A stretch of 64,000 bases of DNA from Klebsiella planticola ATCC 33531 (GCF_000735435.1 NZ_JMPP01000019.1:30462-94461); one strand, 5' to 3'; counted from the stretch's first letter, positions 22,951 through 33,589 are shown. The notes: generated by a model not told the origin, from the sequence alone. Translations and numbers: made by a program.

Positions 22951-23996
22951 TCGCTTTCAATGACCTTACCTGGCTGCACGGTAAACCGCAGGGGCAGGGG
23001 ATACTGAAAGCCAATCCGGAAGATTTCGTGGTGGTCGAAGATCTTGGCTTTGCGCCGGATGGCGAAGGCGAGCATCTGCTGGTACGGATTCTGAAAACGG
23101 ACTGCAATACGCGGTTTGTGGCTGATGCGCTGGCTAAGTTCCTTAAAATCCATGCGCGTGAAGTGAGTTTTGCCGGGCAGAAAGATAAACATGCCGTGAC
23201 CGAGCAGTGGCTGTGTGCCCGGCTTCCGGGCAAAGAGATGCCCGATCTGAGTCAGTTTCAGCTGGAAGGTTGCCAGGTGCTGGAGTACGCGCGGCATAAA
23301 CGCAAGCTGCGCCTCGGCGCGCTGAAGGGCAACCAGTTTACCCTGATCCTGCGGGAAATTAGCGATCGCGAGGATGTCGAGCGGCGTCTGCAGGCCATTG
23401 CCGCGCAGGGTGTGCCGAACTATTTCGGCGCCCAGCGCTTTGGTATCGGCGGCAGCAATCTGCTGGGCGCGCTGCGCTGGGCGGAGAGCGGCGCACCGGT
23501 TCGCGATCGCAATAAACGCAGTTTTTGGCTGTCGGCGGCGCGTAGCGGCTTGTTTAATCAACAGGTCAGTATTAGATTAAAAAAACCGGAATTTAATCAG
23601 GTTGTTGATGGCGATGCGCTACAATTAGCGGGGCGCGGGAGCTGGTTTGTCGCTACGCCTGAGGAACGTGCGCAGCTGCAGGAGCGGGTTGATAACCGTG
23701 AACTGATGATTACGGCGGCGTTACCGGGAAGCGGCGAGTGGGGCAGCCAACGCGAGGCGCTGGCCGCCGAGCAGGCGGCCGTTGCAGAAGAGACGCAGCT
23801 CCAGGCTCTGCTGGTGCGGGAAAAAGTGGAAGCGGCGCGCCGGGCGATGCTGCTCTATCCGCAGCAGATGAGCTGGAACTGGTGGGATGACGTAACCGTT
23901 GAACTGCGTTTCTGGCTGCCGGCGGGCAGCTTCGCCACCAGCGTGGTAAGGGAACTTATCAATACAACGGGTGACTATGCGAATATTGCTGAGTAA
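22947..23996 (+). CDS. truD: tRNA pseudouridine(13) synthase TruD
   Basis: TruD makes pseudouridine 13 in tRNA-Glu. The 349 residues match E. coli. The catalytic aspartate is Asp80 in [13 protein letters not shown], and the NYFGAQRFG motif marks the TruD family. An insertion domain follows in the second half. The gene overlaps both ispF and surE, part of a tightly packed operon. Confidence 0.96.
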   Translation: MIAFNDLTWLHGKPQGQGILKANPEDFVVVEDLGFAPDGEGEHLLVRILKTDCNTRFVADALAKFLKIHAREVSFAGQKDKHAVTEQWLCARLPGKEMPDLSQFQLEGCQVLEYARHKRKLRLGALKGNQFTLILREISDREDVERRLQAIAAQGVPNYFGAQRFGIGGSNLLGALRWAESGAPVRDRNKRSFWLSAARSGLFNQQVSIRLKKPEFNQVVDGDALQLAGRGSWFVATPEERAQLQERVDNRELMITAALPGSGEWGSQREALAAEQAAVAEETQLQALLVREKVEAARRAMLLYPQQMSWNWWDDVTVELRFWLPAGSFATSVVRELINTTGDYANIAE

Positions 23997-24738
23997 CGAT
24001 GACGGGATTCATGCGCCGGGTATTCAGACCCTGGCGAAGGCCTTACGGGAGTTTGCTGAGGTCCAGGTAGTTGCACCCGATCGTAACCGCAGCGGCGCAT
24101 CGAACTCCCTGACTCTTGAGTCTTCGCTACGCACTTTCACTTTCGATAACGGCGATATTGCCGTCCAGATGGGGACGCCAACGGACTGTGTCTATCTCGG
24201 CGTCAACGCCCTGATGCGTCCCCGTCCGGATATCGTGGTTTCCGGCATTAACGCCGGCCCCAATCTCGGCGATGACGTCATCTACTCCGGCACCGTCGCT
24301 GCCGCAATGGAAGGCCGTCATCTCGGCTTTCCGGCCCTGGCCGTCTCCTTGAATGGTCATCAACACTACGACACCGCGGCGGCAATTACCTGCTCTATCC
24401 TGCGTGCTTTAGGCCGCGAGCCGCTGCGTACCGGTCGCATCCTCAATATCAATGTGCCCGATCTGCCTCTTGAGCAGATTAAAGGCATTCGCGTGACCCG
24501 CTGCGGCAGCAGACATCCCGCCGATCAGGTTATTCCGCAAAAAGATCCGCGCGGCAATACGCTGTACTGGATTGGCCCGCCGGGAGAGAAGCACGATGCC
24601 GGGCCGGATACCGATTTTGCGGCCGTCGATGAAGGCTATGTCTCCGTGACGCCGCTGCACGTTGATTTAACCGCCCACCAGGCTCACGGGATGGTGGCCG
24701 ACTGGCTCGATCGCGTCGGAGTGGAAACACAATGGTAA
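23977..24738 (+). CDS. surE: 5'/3'-nucleotidase SurE
   Basis: SurE is a metal-dependent nucleotide phosphatase linked to stationary-phase survival. The start at 23977 ([15 protein letters not shown]) gives 253 residues, the standard length; the frame also has a start two codons earlier. Metal ligands are Asp8 and Asp9 in SNDDG, with the SGASNS loop and GINAGPNLG motif conserved. It overlaps truD by 20 bp and pcm by 7 bp. Confidence 0.96.
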   Translation: MRILLSNDDGIHAPGIQTLAKALREFAEVQVVAPDRNRSGASNSLTLESSLRTFTFDNGDIAVQMGTPTDCVYLGVNALMRPRPDIVVSGINAGPNLGDDVIYSGTVAAAMEGRHLGFPALAVSLNGHQHYDTAAAITCSILRALGREPLRTGRILNINVPDLPLEQIKGIRVTRCGSRHPADQVIPQKDPRGNTLYWIGPPGEKHDAGPDTDFAAVDEGYVSVTPLHVDLTAHQAHGMVADWLDRVGVETQW

Positions 24739-25358
24739 GCAAACGTGTTGAAAGCCTGCTGAATCAGCTGCGTACTCAGGGCATTGTTGACGAGCGCGTG
24801 CTCGAGGCGATAACCCTGGTACCGCGTGAGAAATTCGTTGATGAAGCCTTCGAACACAAGGCGTGGGAGAACACCGCACTCCCTATCGGCCAGGGGCAAA
24901 CCATCTCGCAACCCTACATGGTGGCGCGGATGACGGAGCTGCTGACGCTGACGCCGGAATCGCGGGTGCTGGAGATTGGCACCGGGTCAGGCTACCAGAC
25001 GGCGATACTGGCGCACCTCGTTCATCATGTGTGTTCGGTCGAACGGATTAAGAGTTTACAGTGGCAGGCGCGTCGTCGCCTGAAACAACTTGATTTACAT
25101 AATGTTTCAACCCGTCATGGCGATGGATGGCAGGGTTGGAAGGCACGCGCTCCCTTTGATGCGATTATCGTCACCGCCGCGCCGCCGGAAGTGCCGCCAG
25201 CGCTGCTGGCGCAGCTGGATGAGGGAGGTGTGCTGGTATTACCGGTGGGCGAGGAGCATCAGTTTCTGAAACGGATCCGTCGTCGCGGTAATGAGTTTGT
25301 GATGGATACCGTCGAAGCCGTGCGCTTTGTTCCCCTGGTGCAAGGGGAGCTGGCGTGA
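24732..25358 (+). CDS. pcm: Protein-L-isoaspartate O-methyltransferase Pcm
   Basis: Pcm methylates isoaspartyl residues, starting repair of aged proteins. The 208 residues match E. coli. The substrate-side loop [15 protein letters not shown] and the SAM motif [14 protein letters not shown] are present. It is coupled to surE, and this pair precedes nlpD-rpoS, the usual stationary-phase survival neighbourhood. Confidence 0.97.
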   Translation: MVSKRVESLLNQLRTQGIVDERVLEAITLVPREKFVDEAFEHKAWENTALPIGQGQTISQPYMVARMTELLTLTPESRVLEIGTGSGYQTAILAHLVHHVCSVERIKSLQWQARRRLKQLDLHNVSTRHGDGWQGWKARAPFDAIIVTAAPPEVPPALLAQLDEGGVLVLPVGEEHQFLKRIRRRGNEFVMDTVEAVRFVPLVQGELA

Positions 25359-25482
25359 GACCCGGATTTATCCAGGTTTTTTTTGCCTGACTTTAGGCGT
25401 AGGGTGGACACATTTTCAGTGTCCTGGCCGGGTGTTGTCCGGTAAGCAAGATATTGGCAGTTAACATATTCCTGGGGGATAA

Positions 25483-26607
25483 ATGAGCGCGGGAAGCCCA
25501 AAATTTACCTTAAGCCGTATTGCGGCGTTATCACTGGTTTCACTCTGGCTGGCAGGTTGTACCAATACCAATAATCCGCCTGCGCCGGTTAGCTCGGCGG
25601 GTGGAGCCTCATCCTCGGGTACGAATTCCGGGATGCTGATCACTCCGCCGTCGACAACAGGATCCGCCATTGTTCCGCATACACCTCAGGTACAGCCGGT
25701 TCAGACCCCTGCGACGCAGATTCAGCCGATGGCTCAGCAGCCGGTGCAGACCGTGAACGGCAAGATAGTCTATAACCGTAAATATGGCGATATTCCGAAA
25801 GGCAGCTATACGGGTGGCAGCACCTATACCGTGAAACGCGGCGATACGCTGTTCTATATTGCATGGGTAACGGGTAACGATTTCCGTGACCTCGCGCAAC
25901 GCAACAACATCCCTGCGCCATACGGTCTGAACGTTGGTCAGACGCTGCAGGTTGGCAACTCTGCTGGCCAGCCAATCACCGGTGATAACGCCGTTGCTGC
26001 GGCAAGCGTACGGGCAAGCGGAGGTGCGACGGCGGCCTCAAATACTGCACAAAAATCGACCGCAGTGGTTGCGTCACAACCAACTATTACGTATTCTGAA
26101 TCCTCAGGTGAACAGAATGCTAATAAGATGTTGCCGAACAATAAGCCAGCGACGACGACTACCGTCGCGCCAGTGACGGCTCCCGCTGTTAGCACAAACC
26201 AACCGACTGCAAGCAGTACGTCAACCAGTTCGCCTATCTCCACATGGCGCTGGCCGACTGATGGCAAGGTTATTGAGAACTTTAGTGGCGCAGAAGGCGG
26301 CAATAAAGGTATTGATATTGCAGGCAGTAAGGGACAGGCTATTGTCGCGACCGCTGACGGACGCGTCGTCTATGCCGGTAACGCGCTGCGCGGTTACGGT
26401 AATCTTATTATCATCAAACACAACGATGATTACCTGAGTGCCTACGCTCATAACGATACAATGCTGGTCCGGGAGCAACAGGAAGTCAAAGCGGGGCAGA
26501 AAATCGCTACCATGGGTAGCACCGGCACCAGCTCTACAAGATTGCATTTTGAAATTCGTTACAAGGGGAAATCCGTCAACCCGCTGCAGTATTTACCGCA
26601 GCGATAA
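25483..26607 (+). CDS. nlpD: Murein hydrolase activator lipoprotein NlpD
   Basis: NlpD is an outer-membrane lipoprotein that activates the amidase AmiC at the division septum. The signal peptide ends in the lipobox LAGC (Cys26). One LysM domain spans about residues 109-152 ([14 protein letters not shown]). A Ser/Thr/Ala-rich linker follows, and the C-terminal LytM (M23) domain from about 250 is degenerate: the metal site reads KGIDI instead of HxGxD. This is the expected activator, not an enzyme. At 374 residues the length is near normal. In E. coli the main rpoS promoter lies inside this gene. Confidence 0.95.
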   Translation: MSAGSPKFTLSRIAALSLVSLWLAGCTNTNNPPAPVSSAGGASSSGTNSGMLITPPSTTGSAIVPHTPQVQPVQTPATQIQPMAQQPVQTVNGKIVYNRKYGDIPKGSYTGGSTYTVKRGDTLFYIAWVTGNDFRDLAQRNNIPAPYGLNVGQTLQVGNSAGQPITGDNAVAAASVRASGGATAASNTAQKSTAVVASQPTITYSESSGEQNANKMLPNNKPATTTTVAPVTAPAVSTNQPTASSTSTSSPISTWRWPTDGKVIENFSGAEGGNKGIDIAGSKGQAIVATADGRVVYAGNALRGYGNLIIIKHNDDYLSAYAHNDTMLVREQQEVKAGQKIATMGSTGTSSTRLHFEIRYKGKSVNPLQYLPQR

Positions 26608-26760
26608 TTTGGCGAAGTACGGATAAGCGTCACATCAGTTAGCAGACGCCAGGCCGGTCGCAACAGCCCCTTAACCGGGGCAAAAAGTCTCCGTCCGGCG
26701 TCGTTGAATGATGTATAGCGAAGGTGCTTTGCTCAGGGATCACGGGTAGGAGCCATCTTT

Positions 26761-27753
26761 ATGAGTCAGAATACGCTGAAAGTTCATGATTTAAATGAAG
26801 ACGCGGAATTTGATGAGAACGGAGTCGAGGTTTTCGATGAGAAAGCCTTAGTAGAAGAGGAACCCAGTGATAGCGATCTGGCCGAGGAAGATCTTCTGTC
26901 GCAAGGCGCAACACAACGTGTGCTTGATGCGACGCAGCTCTACCTGGGAGAGATTGGTTATTCCCCACTGCTGACGGCCGAAGAAGAGGTCTATTTCGCC
27001 CGTCGCGCATTGCGTGGTGATGTGGCTTAACGCCGCCGGATGATTGAAAGTAACCTGCGTCTGGTGGTGAAAATTGCTCGTCGTTATAGCAATCGTGGTC
27101 TGGCGCTGCTGGATCTGATTGAAGAGGGCAATCTGGGGCTGATCCGCGCGGTTGAGAAGTTTGACCCGGAACGTGGGTTCCGTTTTTCGACTTATGCCAC
27201 CTGGTGGATTCGTCAAACGATTGAACGGGCGATCATGAACCAAACCCGTACCATCCGTTTACCTATCCATATTGTCAAAGAGCTGAACGTCTATCTGCGT
27301 ACCGCACGTGAGTTGTCCCATAAGCTGGACCACGAGCCGAGTGCGGAAGAGATTGCCGAGCAGCTGGATAAGCCGGTTGATGACGTGAGCCGTATGCTGC
27401 GTCTCAATGAGCGCATTACCTCAGTGGACACGCCGCTGGGCGGCGACTCGGAAAAAGCGCTGCTGGATATTCTGGCCGATGAGAAAGACAACGGTCCGGA
27501 AGACACCACGCAGGACGATGATATGAAACAAAGCATCGTTAAATGGCTGTTCGAACTGAACGCCAAGCAGCGTGAAGTCCTGGCGCGTCGTTTTGGCCTG
27601 TTGGGCTACGAAGCCGCTACGCTTGAAGATGTTGGCCGTGAAATTGGTCTGACCCGCGAACGCGTACGTCAGATCCAGGTCGAAGGCCTGCGCCGCCTGC
27701 GGGAAATCCTGCAAGGACAAGGGCTGAACATCGAAGCGCTATTCCGCGAATAA
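26761..27753 (+). pseudogene. rpoS: Stationary-phase sigma factor RpoS interrupted by TAA at codon 90
   Basis: RpoS (sigma-S) directs the general stress and stationary-phase response. The frame reads [17 protein letters not shown]... to GDVA, then TAA at 27028-27030, then [13 protein letters not shown]... without frameshift to IEALFRE. Total is 330 codons, exactly the E. coli length. In E. coli the codon after GDVA is serine, so a single TCA-to-TAA change explains the break. Sigma regions 2 ([17 protein letters not shown]), 3 and 4 (TREVRQ-type helix, here [10 protein letters not shown]) are intact after the stop. Restart at Met94 (27040) would give 237 residues lacking region 1, with no clear ribosome site. 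The strain is predicted RpoS-defective unless the stop is read through or is a sequencing error. Confidence 0.93.
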
Positions 27754-27767
27754 GCAATTTTCCTCTC

Positions 27768-27799
27768 AAAAAGGCCCGATCGTCCGATCGGGCCTTTTT
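27768..27799 (+). terminator. Terminator after rpoS
   Basis: A 15-bp perfect stem (AAAAAGGCCCGATCG / CGATCGGGCCTTTTT) with a minimal TC loop sits between convergent genes and should act in both directions. Confidence 0.9.
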
Positions 27800-27808
27800 C
27801 TTTGCATG

Positions 27809-28186
27809 CTAGGCCTGTCGGGTCTCATGTAAATGACGCCACAAAATGCGCCCTCCAGTTTTCCTGAACAGGACCGTTGACCAGCGGAGAGTCTCGCCCT
27901 GTTCGGGTACACGCTGCCTTTCCCGATAGCATATCACCGCGCCATCGTGCCATTCGGCGAGCGTGGTCGTGCTATCAATGATGATGCTCAAGCCTGGACG
28001 ACTGCCGCCCGCGGTCGTAAAGAAAGCGCTGAGCGCCCGGTGGTCCATGACGTTTCCACCGATACCAACCATTGAAAAATCAGGGGAAAAGCGTGCCATT
28101 AAGGCCTCTACCGCACCTTGTTTGTGACTCAGCCAGTGTTCAATAGCCACATGGGCGTCGATCGTTTCCTGAATATACGGGTTCAT
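27809..28186 (-). CDS. DUF4440 / NTF2-like (SnoaL-type) domain protein
   Basis: A 125-residue protein with the pattern of small NTF2-fold proteins: an N-terminal helix, then a stretch with MDHRALSAFF and a beta-rich C-terminus (VICYRERQR, RWSTVLFRK, WRHLHET). Function is unknown; members of this fold are often binding proteins or small enzymes. Its start overlaps the stop of the upstream MFS gene (ATGA), so the two are almost certainly co-translated. Together with the divergent LysR regulator they form a compact three-gene unit. Confidence 0.7.
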   Translation of the reverse strand: MNPYIQETIDAHVAIEHWLSHKQGAVEALMARFSPDFSMVGIGGNVMDHRALSAFFTTAGGSRPGLSIIIDSTTTLAEWHDGAVICYRERQRVPEQGETLRWSTVLFRKTGGRILWRHLHETRQA

Positions 28187-29397
28187 GGGATCTCCATTTT
28201 TTGATGCAGGCGCGTGACTATCGCCTGGTTATTAAGGTACAGGCAGCCCAGAAGCGGGATAAGCGTCAGGCACGCGGCGATGATAAACACCCCGTGCCAG
28301 GCCTGTGTTGCCGGATAATAAACCTGCAGGACCGCCAGCAATGCGGACAGCAATGCGGCTCCGGCCAAAAAGCTGAGCTGACGGTTGATGTTCCACAGTG
28401 CGCTGGCATCCGGCATGTCGCCATTGGCGATGTTGAGAAATGCACAGCTTTGGGCGGTGCTGCTGCACAGGCTGCCGCCGGCGCCCATCAGGATAAAGGC
28501 GAAAACCAGCGACGCAATTGAGCTTTGCGGCGTGACGCCGGTCAGCAGCAGGATCCCGGCGGCCTGAAGCAGGCAGCCGGAGAGAATAAAGGGGCGAGGG
28601 CCGAGGCGATTGAAAAAACGGCCGCTCAGAGAGATAGCCACAAATGACGCCAGCGACCAGGGAAGCATCAGAGCGCCCGTTGCCGAAGGCGACATGCCGG
28701 TTATTGTCTGCAGGTAAAACAGGCCAACCACGTTAATGCCAATAAAGACCCCGGGTACGCAGAGATAAATCAACATGGCGAAACGCAACAGCGGATCGGC
28801 CAGCAGCGGCAGATGTAAGAAACGGGAAGGCCGTGCCGGGCCGTCGTCATTTTTTAGCCATACGCCGGCTAACGCCAGAGTGATCAGCGCTACGGGCAGG
28901 CTGGCAAAGAAGACCCCGCGCCAGCTGAATGTTTCAACCAGCAGTCCACCTGCTGCCGGAGAACAGGCGGGGGCCAGCAGACCGACCAGCATCACGGCGG
29001 CCGACAGTTTCGCCCGCTCGTGCGGCTGGAAAAGCTGCCAGGTCAGAGACTGTCCGACGGGGATAAGCAATCCCCCGCCCATCCCTTGCAGGGCGCGCCA
29101 AAAAATCAGGCTGCCCAGCGAGTCGCTCAGTCCGCAGGCCAGCGCTGCCGCACTGAATAGCGTGAGCGAAAGCATAAAGAGCCGGCGAGCCCCGCAGCGC
29201 TGCGTCAACCAGGCGCTGAATGGCACGACCAGCGTCAGGCCGGCGATATAGCCGTTACTCACCCAGGCCAGTTCACTGACGGAGGCGTTGAGCGCCCGGC
29301 TCATGCCGGGGAAGGCGACGCTGGCGATAAACATATTGATTAAATCGAGAAAGAAACCCAGTAAAAAAACGGTGGCGACCTTGCTGCGTACTGTCAT
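28183..29397 (-). CDS. Major facilitator superfamily transporter, drug/small-molecule exporter type
   Basis: A 404-residue protein with about 12 predicted membrane helices. Family motifs include the motif-A-like loop TQRCGARRLFMLSL, RALQGMGGGLLIPVGQ after helix 4, and ACSPAAGGLLVETFSWRG resembling the antiporter motif C. These place it near drug:H+ antiporters. It is divergent from a LysR regulator (29506) and overlaps the DUF4440 gene, so likely exports a compound sensed by that regulator. The substrate cannot be told from sequence. Confidence 0.8.
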   Translation of the reverse strand: MTVRSKVATVFLLGFFLDLINMFIASVAFPGMSRALNASVSELAWVSNGYIAGLTLVVPFSAWLTQRCGARRLFMLSLTLFSAAALACGLSDSLGSLIFWRALQGMGGGLLIPVGQSLTWQLFQPHERAKLSAAVMLVGLLAPACSPAAGGLLVETFSWRGVFFASLPVALITLALAGVWLKNDDGPARPSRFLHLPLLADPLLRFAMLIYLCVPGVFIGINVVGLFYLQTITGMSPSATGALMLPWSLASFVAISLSGRFFNRLGPRPFILSGCLLQAAGILLLTGVTPQSSIASLVFAFILMGAGGSLCSSTAQSCAFLNIANGDMPDASALWNINRQLSFLAGAALLSALLAVLQVYYPATQAWHGVFIIAACLTLIPLLGCLYLNNQAIVTRLHQKMEIP

Positions 29398-29505
29398 TTT
29401 TATTCCTCATCAGAAGGCCGCTACTCTAAGCCGCCGGGACAGGCGGATAAACAGGACATCCGGGGATATACTGTCTGAAATTTTTTGACAATAAGTGAAG
29501 TGAAT

Positions 29506-30393
29506 ATGCTGAATCTGCAACGTATGACCATGTTTGTCGCGGTGGTGGAAAGCGGGAGTTTTACCGCGGCTGCGGCGGTCCTGGGGCAAACCAAGGCGGT
29601 GGTCAGTTTTAACGTGCGCCAGCTGGAGAGCGAACTTGGCGTCACGCTGTTGTTACGATCCACGCGACGACTCACGCTTACTGAGGCCGGTTCGCTGTTC
29701 TATCATCGCGGCCTGGCGTTACTGAAAACGGCGGAAAACCTGCAGGATGAAGTGCGGGCCAGCCATAGCGGATTGAGCGGTGAACTCCGTATCACCACCA
29801 CACCGGAGTACGGCACCCAGGTGATTATTCCGGCGCTGGCTGAGTTCAGCCAGCGGCATCCGGCGCTGCGGGTGCGTCACGTCTCCTCCTCGCACCATGC
29901 GGACTTAATCTCTGAGCGTTTTGATGTGGCGATCCGCCTCGGAACGCTGGCGGATTCGCGCTACCGCGCGGCGCTGATCTCCCGTTTTGCGATTGTCCCG
30001 GTTGCCGCGCCGTCATGGCTGGCGGAACATCCTCTGGAGACGCTTGAAGATTTGGCCCGGGCGGCATGGATTATTCATGAGCGGTTGTCCGCGCCACGCC
30101 ATTGGCAGCTCACCGGACCGCGCGACGAGAGCGTGGCTTTTGACATTAAAGCGGTGCCGCGACTGTCGGCGGATAGCGCCAGCGCGCTGCTGGCGTTCGC
30201 GCTGGCGGGCTGCGGGGTTGCGCTGTTGCCCGAGTGGCTGGTGGCGCCGGCACTGGCGGAGCACAGACTGATTCAGGTGATGCCCGGGTTTACCTTTCCC
30301 CCGCAGGGCGTGTATGCGGTTTATCCGGATGCGCAGCATATCCCGACCCGGGTCCGGGCCTTTATTGATTTTCTACGCGAGCGCCAGGGCTAA
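29506..30393 (+). CDS. LysR-family transcriptional regulator
   Basis: A 295-residue regulator. The start at 29506 (MLNLQRMTMFVAVVESG) fits the usual LysR N-terminus; an earlier in-frame ATG would add seven residues. The winged-helix domain covers about residues 1-60 (SFTAAAAVLGQTKAVVS, LESELGVTLLLRSTRRL), followed by a substrate-binding domain (GELRITTTPEYG, FDVAIRLGTL). This layout is close to the CrgA/YafC group. It faces away from the MFS gene across 108 bp and probably controls it. Confidence 0.85.
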   Translation: MLNLQRMTMFVAVVESGSFTAAAAVLGQTKAVVSFNVRQLESELGVTLLLRSTRRLTLTEAGSLFYHRGLALLKTAENLQDEVRASHSGLSGELRITTTPEYGTQVIIPALAEFSQRHPALRVRHVSSSHHADLISERFDVAIRLGTLADSRYRAALISRFAIVPVAAPSWLAEHPLETLEDLARAAWIIHERLSAPRHWQLTGPRDESVAFDIKAVPRLSADSASALLAFALAGCGVALLPEWLVAPALAEHRLIQVMPGFTFPPQGVYAVYPDAQHIPTRVRAFIDFLRERQG

Positions 30394-30632
30394 CTTTTTT
30401 TGCGTCATGAGCTTGTGGATAGAAGGGGGAACGCGGATGGCGCTTTTTATCGCACAACCGGACTGTTTTTATATTTCCTCATCAATGAAAACTATTTCTT
30501 CATTAACATGACGGGAAGGATTAATAGCATCTGAGTATTTGCGAGCCTTCTCGCAATCGCTAATAAAACCATCCCGTTTTATTTCCGTCTGATAATTTTT
30601 GCCAGCCGGTGGGGAGAGCATAGCGGCGGGTG
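30394..30632. other. Non-coding stretch downstream of the LysR gene
   Basis: About 240 bp with no supportable gene. A short hairpin (GCGAG / CTCGC, 30541-30554) and some T-rich runs are the only structure. A 50-codon frame on the minus strand (from 30621) matches no family I recognise and has no ribosome site. Confidence 0.4.
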
Positions 30633-30903
30633 CTTGAGGCTGGCTTTGAGCACTGACAGGGCCCGGATGGGCGAAAGTCCCAGGAGATATGTCTATCCAC
30701 TGAGGCTGGCGTATGAATCTGAACAATTCAGATGCCAGTCAGTTCTTTGCAGGGAGGCAAGATATGCCCCTGCGGCAATCATTATACCGTGGACTACGCT
30801 GCCGGGATTTATGCTAATGGCAGGCGGCTCATTATGCGCGCTGAATATCAACGCGCGTAGTATGGGGTTGAACGCTGTTCTCGCTTACCAATCGCACAAG
30901 AAG
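30633..30903 (+). pseudogene. Degenerate hok/gef-family type I toxin locus (HokE-like)
   Basis: Translated from 30763, the frame reads YAPAAIIIPW... through GFMLMAGGSLC to AVLAYQSHKK. It aligns without gaps to E. coli HokE from Tyr5 to its C-terminus, including GFTLLVGDSLC and KAVLAYEPKK. The normal ATG position reads GAG/GCA and the expected stop reads AAG, so both ends of the toxin gene are lost. Several prolines now break the membrane segment. The upstream leader (30633-30750) keeps hok-mRNA-like sequence and a hairpin (30706-30738: CTGGC, then ATCTGAA/TTCAGAT, then GCCAG). It is a dead or rewired toxin locus between lysR and mutS. Confidence 0.78.
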
Positions 30904-30971
30904 CAACGGCGCGGGGAGAACCCCGCGTATGGCTTGTCAGGTCATGGCTTCTCGCAGCCATTTATTTTGCT

Positions 30972-31002
30972 AAAAGGGCAGCGCTTAACGGGCTGCCCTT
31001 TT
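30972..31002 (-). terminator. Terminator of mutS
   Basis: An 11-bp stem (AAAAGGGCAGC / GCTGCCCTTTT) with a 9-nt loop lies 25 bp beyond the mutS stop. It is symmetrical enough to work in both directions. Confidence 0.85.
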
Positions 31003-31027
31003 GTCACTACAGCTGAACAAGCAGGCG

Positions 31028-33589
31028 TTACACCAGGCTTTTCAGCCGGTAAATCCACTCCAGCGCCTGACGCGGGGTCAGAGAATCCGGATCGAGATTT
31101 TCCAGCGCTTCTACCGCTGGCGAGGTCTCTTCCGGGGCGGAGAGCAGTGACATCTGCGTACCGTCGACCTGCGTGGCGGCAACGCCTGGGGCAATACTCT
31201 CCAGTTCGCGCAATTTCTGCCGCGCGCGCTTAATCACCTCTTTAGGCACGCCCGCCAGTGCGGCAACCGCCAGACCGTAGCTTTTGCTGGCGGCGCCATC
31301 CTGGACGCTGTGCATGAAGGCGATGGTATCGCCATGCTCCAGCGCATCAAGATGGACGTTCGCCACGCCTTCCATTTTCTCCGGCAACTGGGTCAGTTCG
31401 AAGTAGTGGGTGGCAAAAAGGGTCAGCGCCTTAATCTTATTGGCCAGACTTTCCGCACAGGCCCACGCCAGCGACAGACCGTCGTAGGTGGAGGTACCGC
31501 GGCCGATTTCATCCATCAGCACCAGGCTGTGTTCGGTGGCATTATGCAGAATATTGGCGGTTTCGGTCATTTCTACCATGAAGGTGGAACGGCCGCTTGC
31601 CAGGTCATCTGCCGCGCCGACGCGGGTAAAGATGCGATCGACAGGGCCGATTTCAACCTTCTCTGCCGGGACGTAGCTGCCGATATAGGCCAGCAGGGCA
31701 ATCAGCGCTGTCTGCCGCATATAGGTACTTTTACCGCCCATATTCGGGCCGGTAATAATCAGCATCCGGCGCTGCGGCGCCAGGCTCAACGGGTTGGCGA
31801 TGAACGGCTCCTTCAGCACCTGTTCGACCACCGGGTGACGGCCTTCGCTGATGCGAATACCCGGTTTGTCGCTAAAGGTCGGGCAGCAGTAGTTCAGGGT
31901 TTCCGCGCGTTCGGCGAGGTTAACCAACACATCCAGCTCCGCCAGCGCGCTGGCGCTTTGCTGAAGGTCGGCAAGGTGCGGCAGCAGCATATCGAACAGC
32001 TGCTCGTAGAGCTGTTTCTCCAGCGCCAGCGCTTTCCCTTTCGACGTCAGTACCTTATCCTCATACTCCTTCAGTTCCGGAATAATGTAGCGTTCGGCGT
32101 TTTTCAGCGTCTGGCGGCGGACGTAGTGAATCGGGGCATGTTGGCTCTGGCCGCGGCTGATCTGAATGTAGTAACCGTGCACGGCATTGTAACCGACTTT
32201 CAGCGTGTCCAGCCCCAGGCGCTCGCGTTCGCGAATCTCCAGCTTATCGAGATAGTCGGTGGCGCCATCCGCCAGCGCGCGCCATTCATCGAGCTCCTCA
32301 TGGTAACCCGGGGCAATAACGCCGCCGTCGCGCACCAGTACCGGCGGTGCGTCGATAATTGCGCGTTCGAGCAGTTCACGCAGTTCGCTGAACTCGCCCA
32401 TTTTATCGCGCAGCTGCTGGACCGGCGTGCAGCTGACGTCGGCCAGCATTTCGCGCAGGATCGGCAGCTGCTGGAACGCATGACGCATACGGGCGAGGTC
32501 GCGCGGACGCGCGGTGCGCAGCGCCAGTCGCGCCAGAATACGTTCCAGATCGCCCACCTGACGCAGCACCGGCTGCAGTTCGGTATAACGCTCCTGCAGC
32601 GCGCCTATGGTTTGCTGACGTTCGACCAGCACCGCCGTGTCGCGCACCGGCATATGCAGCCAGCGTTTGAGCATCCGGCTGCCCATCGGCGTCACGGTGC
32701 AGTCGAGCACCGACGCCAGCGTATTGTCGAAACCACCGGCCAGGTTCTGGGTAATCTCCAGGTTACGGCGGGTTGCCGCGTCCATAATAATACTGTCCTG
32801 CTGGCGCTCCATGGTGATGGAGCGAATATGCGGCAGGGAGGTGCGCTGGGTATCTTTGACATATTGCAACAGGCAGCCTGCGGCACAGAGACCGCGCGGC
32901 GCATTTTCGACGCCGAAACCGACCAGGTCGCGGGTGCCAAACTGTAAATTCAGCTGCTGGCGCGCGGTGTCGATTTCAAACTCCCACAGCGGACGACGGC
33001 GCAGGCCGCGGCGGCCTTCAATCAACGCCGATTCGGCAAAATCTTCGGCATACAGCAGTTCCGCCGGGTTGGTACGCTGCAGCTCGGCGGCCATGGTTTC
33101 GCGGTCGGCGGGTTCGCTCAGGCGAAAACGACCGGAGCTGATATCCAGCGTCGCATAGCCAAAGCCTTTGCTGTCCTGCCAGATAGCGGCCAGCAGGTTA
33201 TCCTGACGCTCCTGCAGCAGCGCTTCATCGCTGATGGTGCCAGGCGTGACGATACGCACCACTTTGCGTTCGACCGGACCTTTGGTGGTGGCCGGGTCGC
33301 CAATCTGTTCGCAAATGGCCACCGATTCACCCTGGTTGACCAGTTTGGCGAGGTAGTTTTCCACCGCATGGTGCGGGATCCCGGCCATCGGAATGGGCTC
33401 GCCCGCCGAGGCGCCGCGTTTGGTTAGCGAGATATCGAGCAGCTGTGAAGCCCGTTTGGCATCGTCATAAAACAGCTCGTAAAAGTCCCCCATACGATAG
33501 AACAGCAGGATCTCCGGGTGCTGAGCCTTCAGCTTCAGATACTGCTGCATCATCGGGGTATGGGCGTCAAGATTCTCTAGTGTGCTCAT
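31028..33589 (-). CDS. mutS: DNA mismatch repair protein MutS
   Basis: MutS recognises mismatches and starts methyl-directed repair with MutL and MutH. The 853 residues equal the E. coli protein. The mismatch-reading Phe-x-Glu is in [13 protein letters not shown], and the C-terminal ATPase has Walker [14 protein letters not shown] and the [12 protein letters not shown] signature. The reading frame is intact, so no mutator phenotype is predicted from this gene. In E. coli mutS also lies between rpoS and fhlA, with variable genes around it. Confidence 0.98.
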   Translation of the reverse strand: MSTLENLDAHTPMMQQYLKLKAQHPEILLFYRMGDFYELFYDDAKRASQLLDISLTKRGASAGEPIPMAGIPHHAVENYLAKLVNQGESVAICEQIGDPATTKGPVERKVVRIVTPGTISDEALLQERQDNLLAAIWQDSKGFGYATLDISSGRFRLSEPADRETMAAELQRTNPAELLYAEDFAESALIEGRRGLRRRPLWEFEIDTARQQLNLQFGTRDLVGFGVENAPRGLCAAGCLLQYVKDTQRTSLPHIRSITMERQQDSIIMDAATRRNLEITQNLAGGFDNTLASVLDCTVTPMGSRMLKRWLHMPVRDTAVLVERQQTIGALQERYTELQPVLRQVGDLERILARLALRTARPRDLARMRHAFQQLPILREMLADVSCTPVQQLRDKMGEFSELRELLERAIIDAPPVLVRDGGVIAPGYHEELDEWRALADGATDYLDKLEIRERERLGLDTLKVGYNAVHGYYIQISRGQSQHAPIHYVRRQTLKNAERYIIPELKEYEDKVLTSKGKALALEKQLYEQLFDMLLPHLADLQQSASALAELDVLVNLAERAETLNYCCPTFSDKPGIRISEGRHPVVEQVLKEPFIANPLSLAPQRRMLIITGPNMGGKSTYMRQTALIALLAYIGSYVPAEKVEIGPVDRIFTRVGAADDLASGRSTFMVEMTETANILHNATEHSLVLMDEIGRGTSTYDGLSLAWACAESLANKIKALTLFATHYFELTQLPEKMEGVANVHLDALEHGDTIAFMHSVQDGAASKSYGLAVAALAGVPKEVIKRARQKLRELESIAPGVAATQVDGTQMSLLSAPEETSPAVEALENLDPDSLTPRQALEWIYRLKSLV

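Noticed and set aside
30469..30726. Minus-strand 85-codon frame in the lysR-mutS gap
   Set aside because: It begins with TTG inside the hok leader hairpin, has no ribosome site and matches nothing I know; the hok relic on the other strand explains the sequence better.
30635..30740. A riboswitch (TPP- or cobalamin-like) downstream of lysR
   Set aside because: No conserved core of either class could be placed; the sequence fits a hok-mRNA leader instead.
31310..32947. A 545-codon open frame on the plus strand opposite mutS
   Set aside because: Low-complexity His/Gln/Arg-rich translation typical of an antisense shadow; mutS on the other strand is certain.
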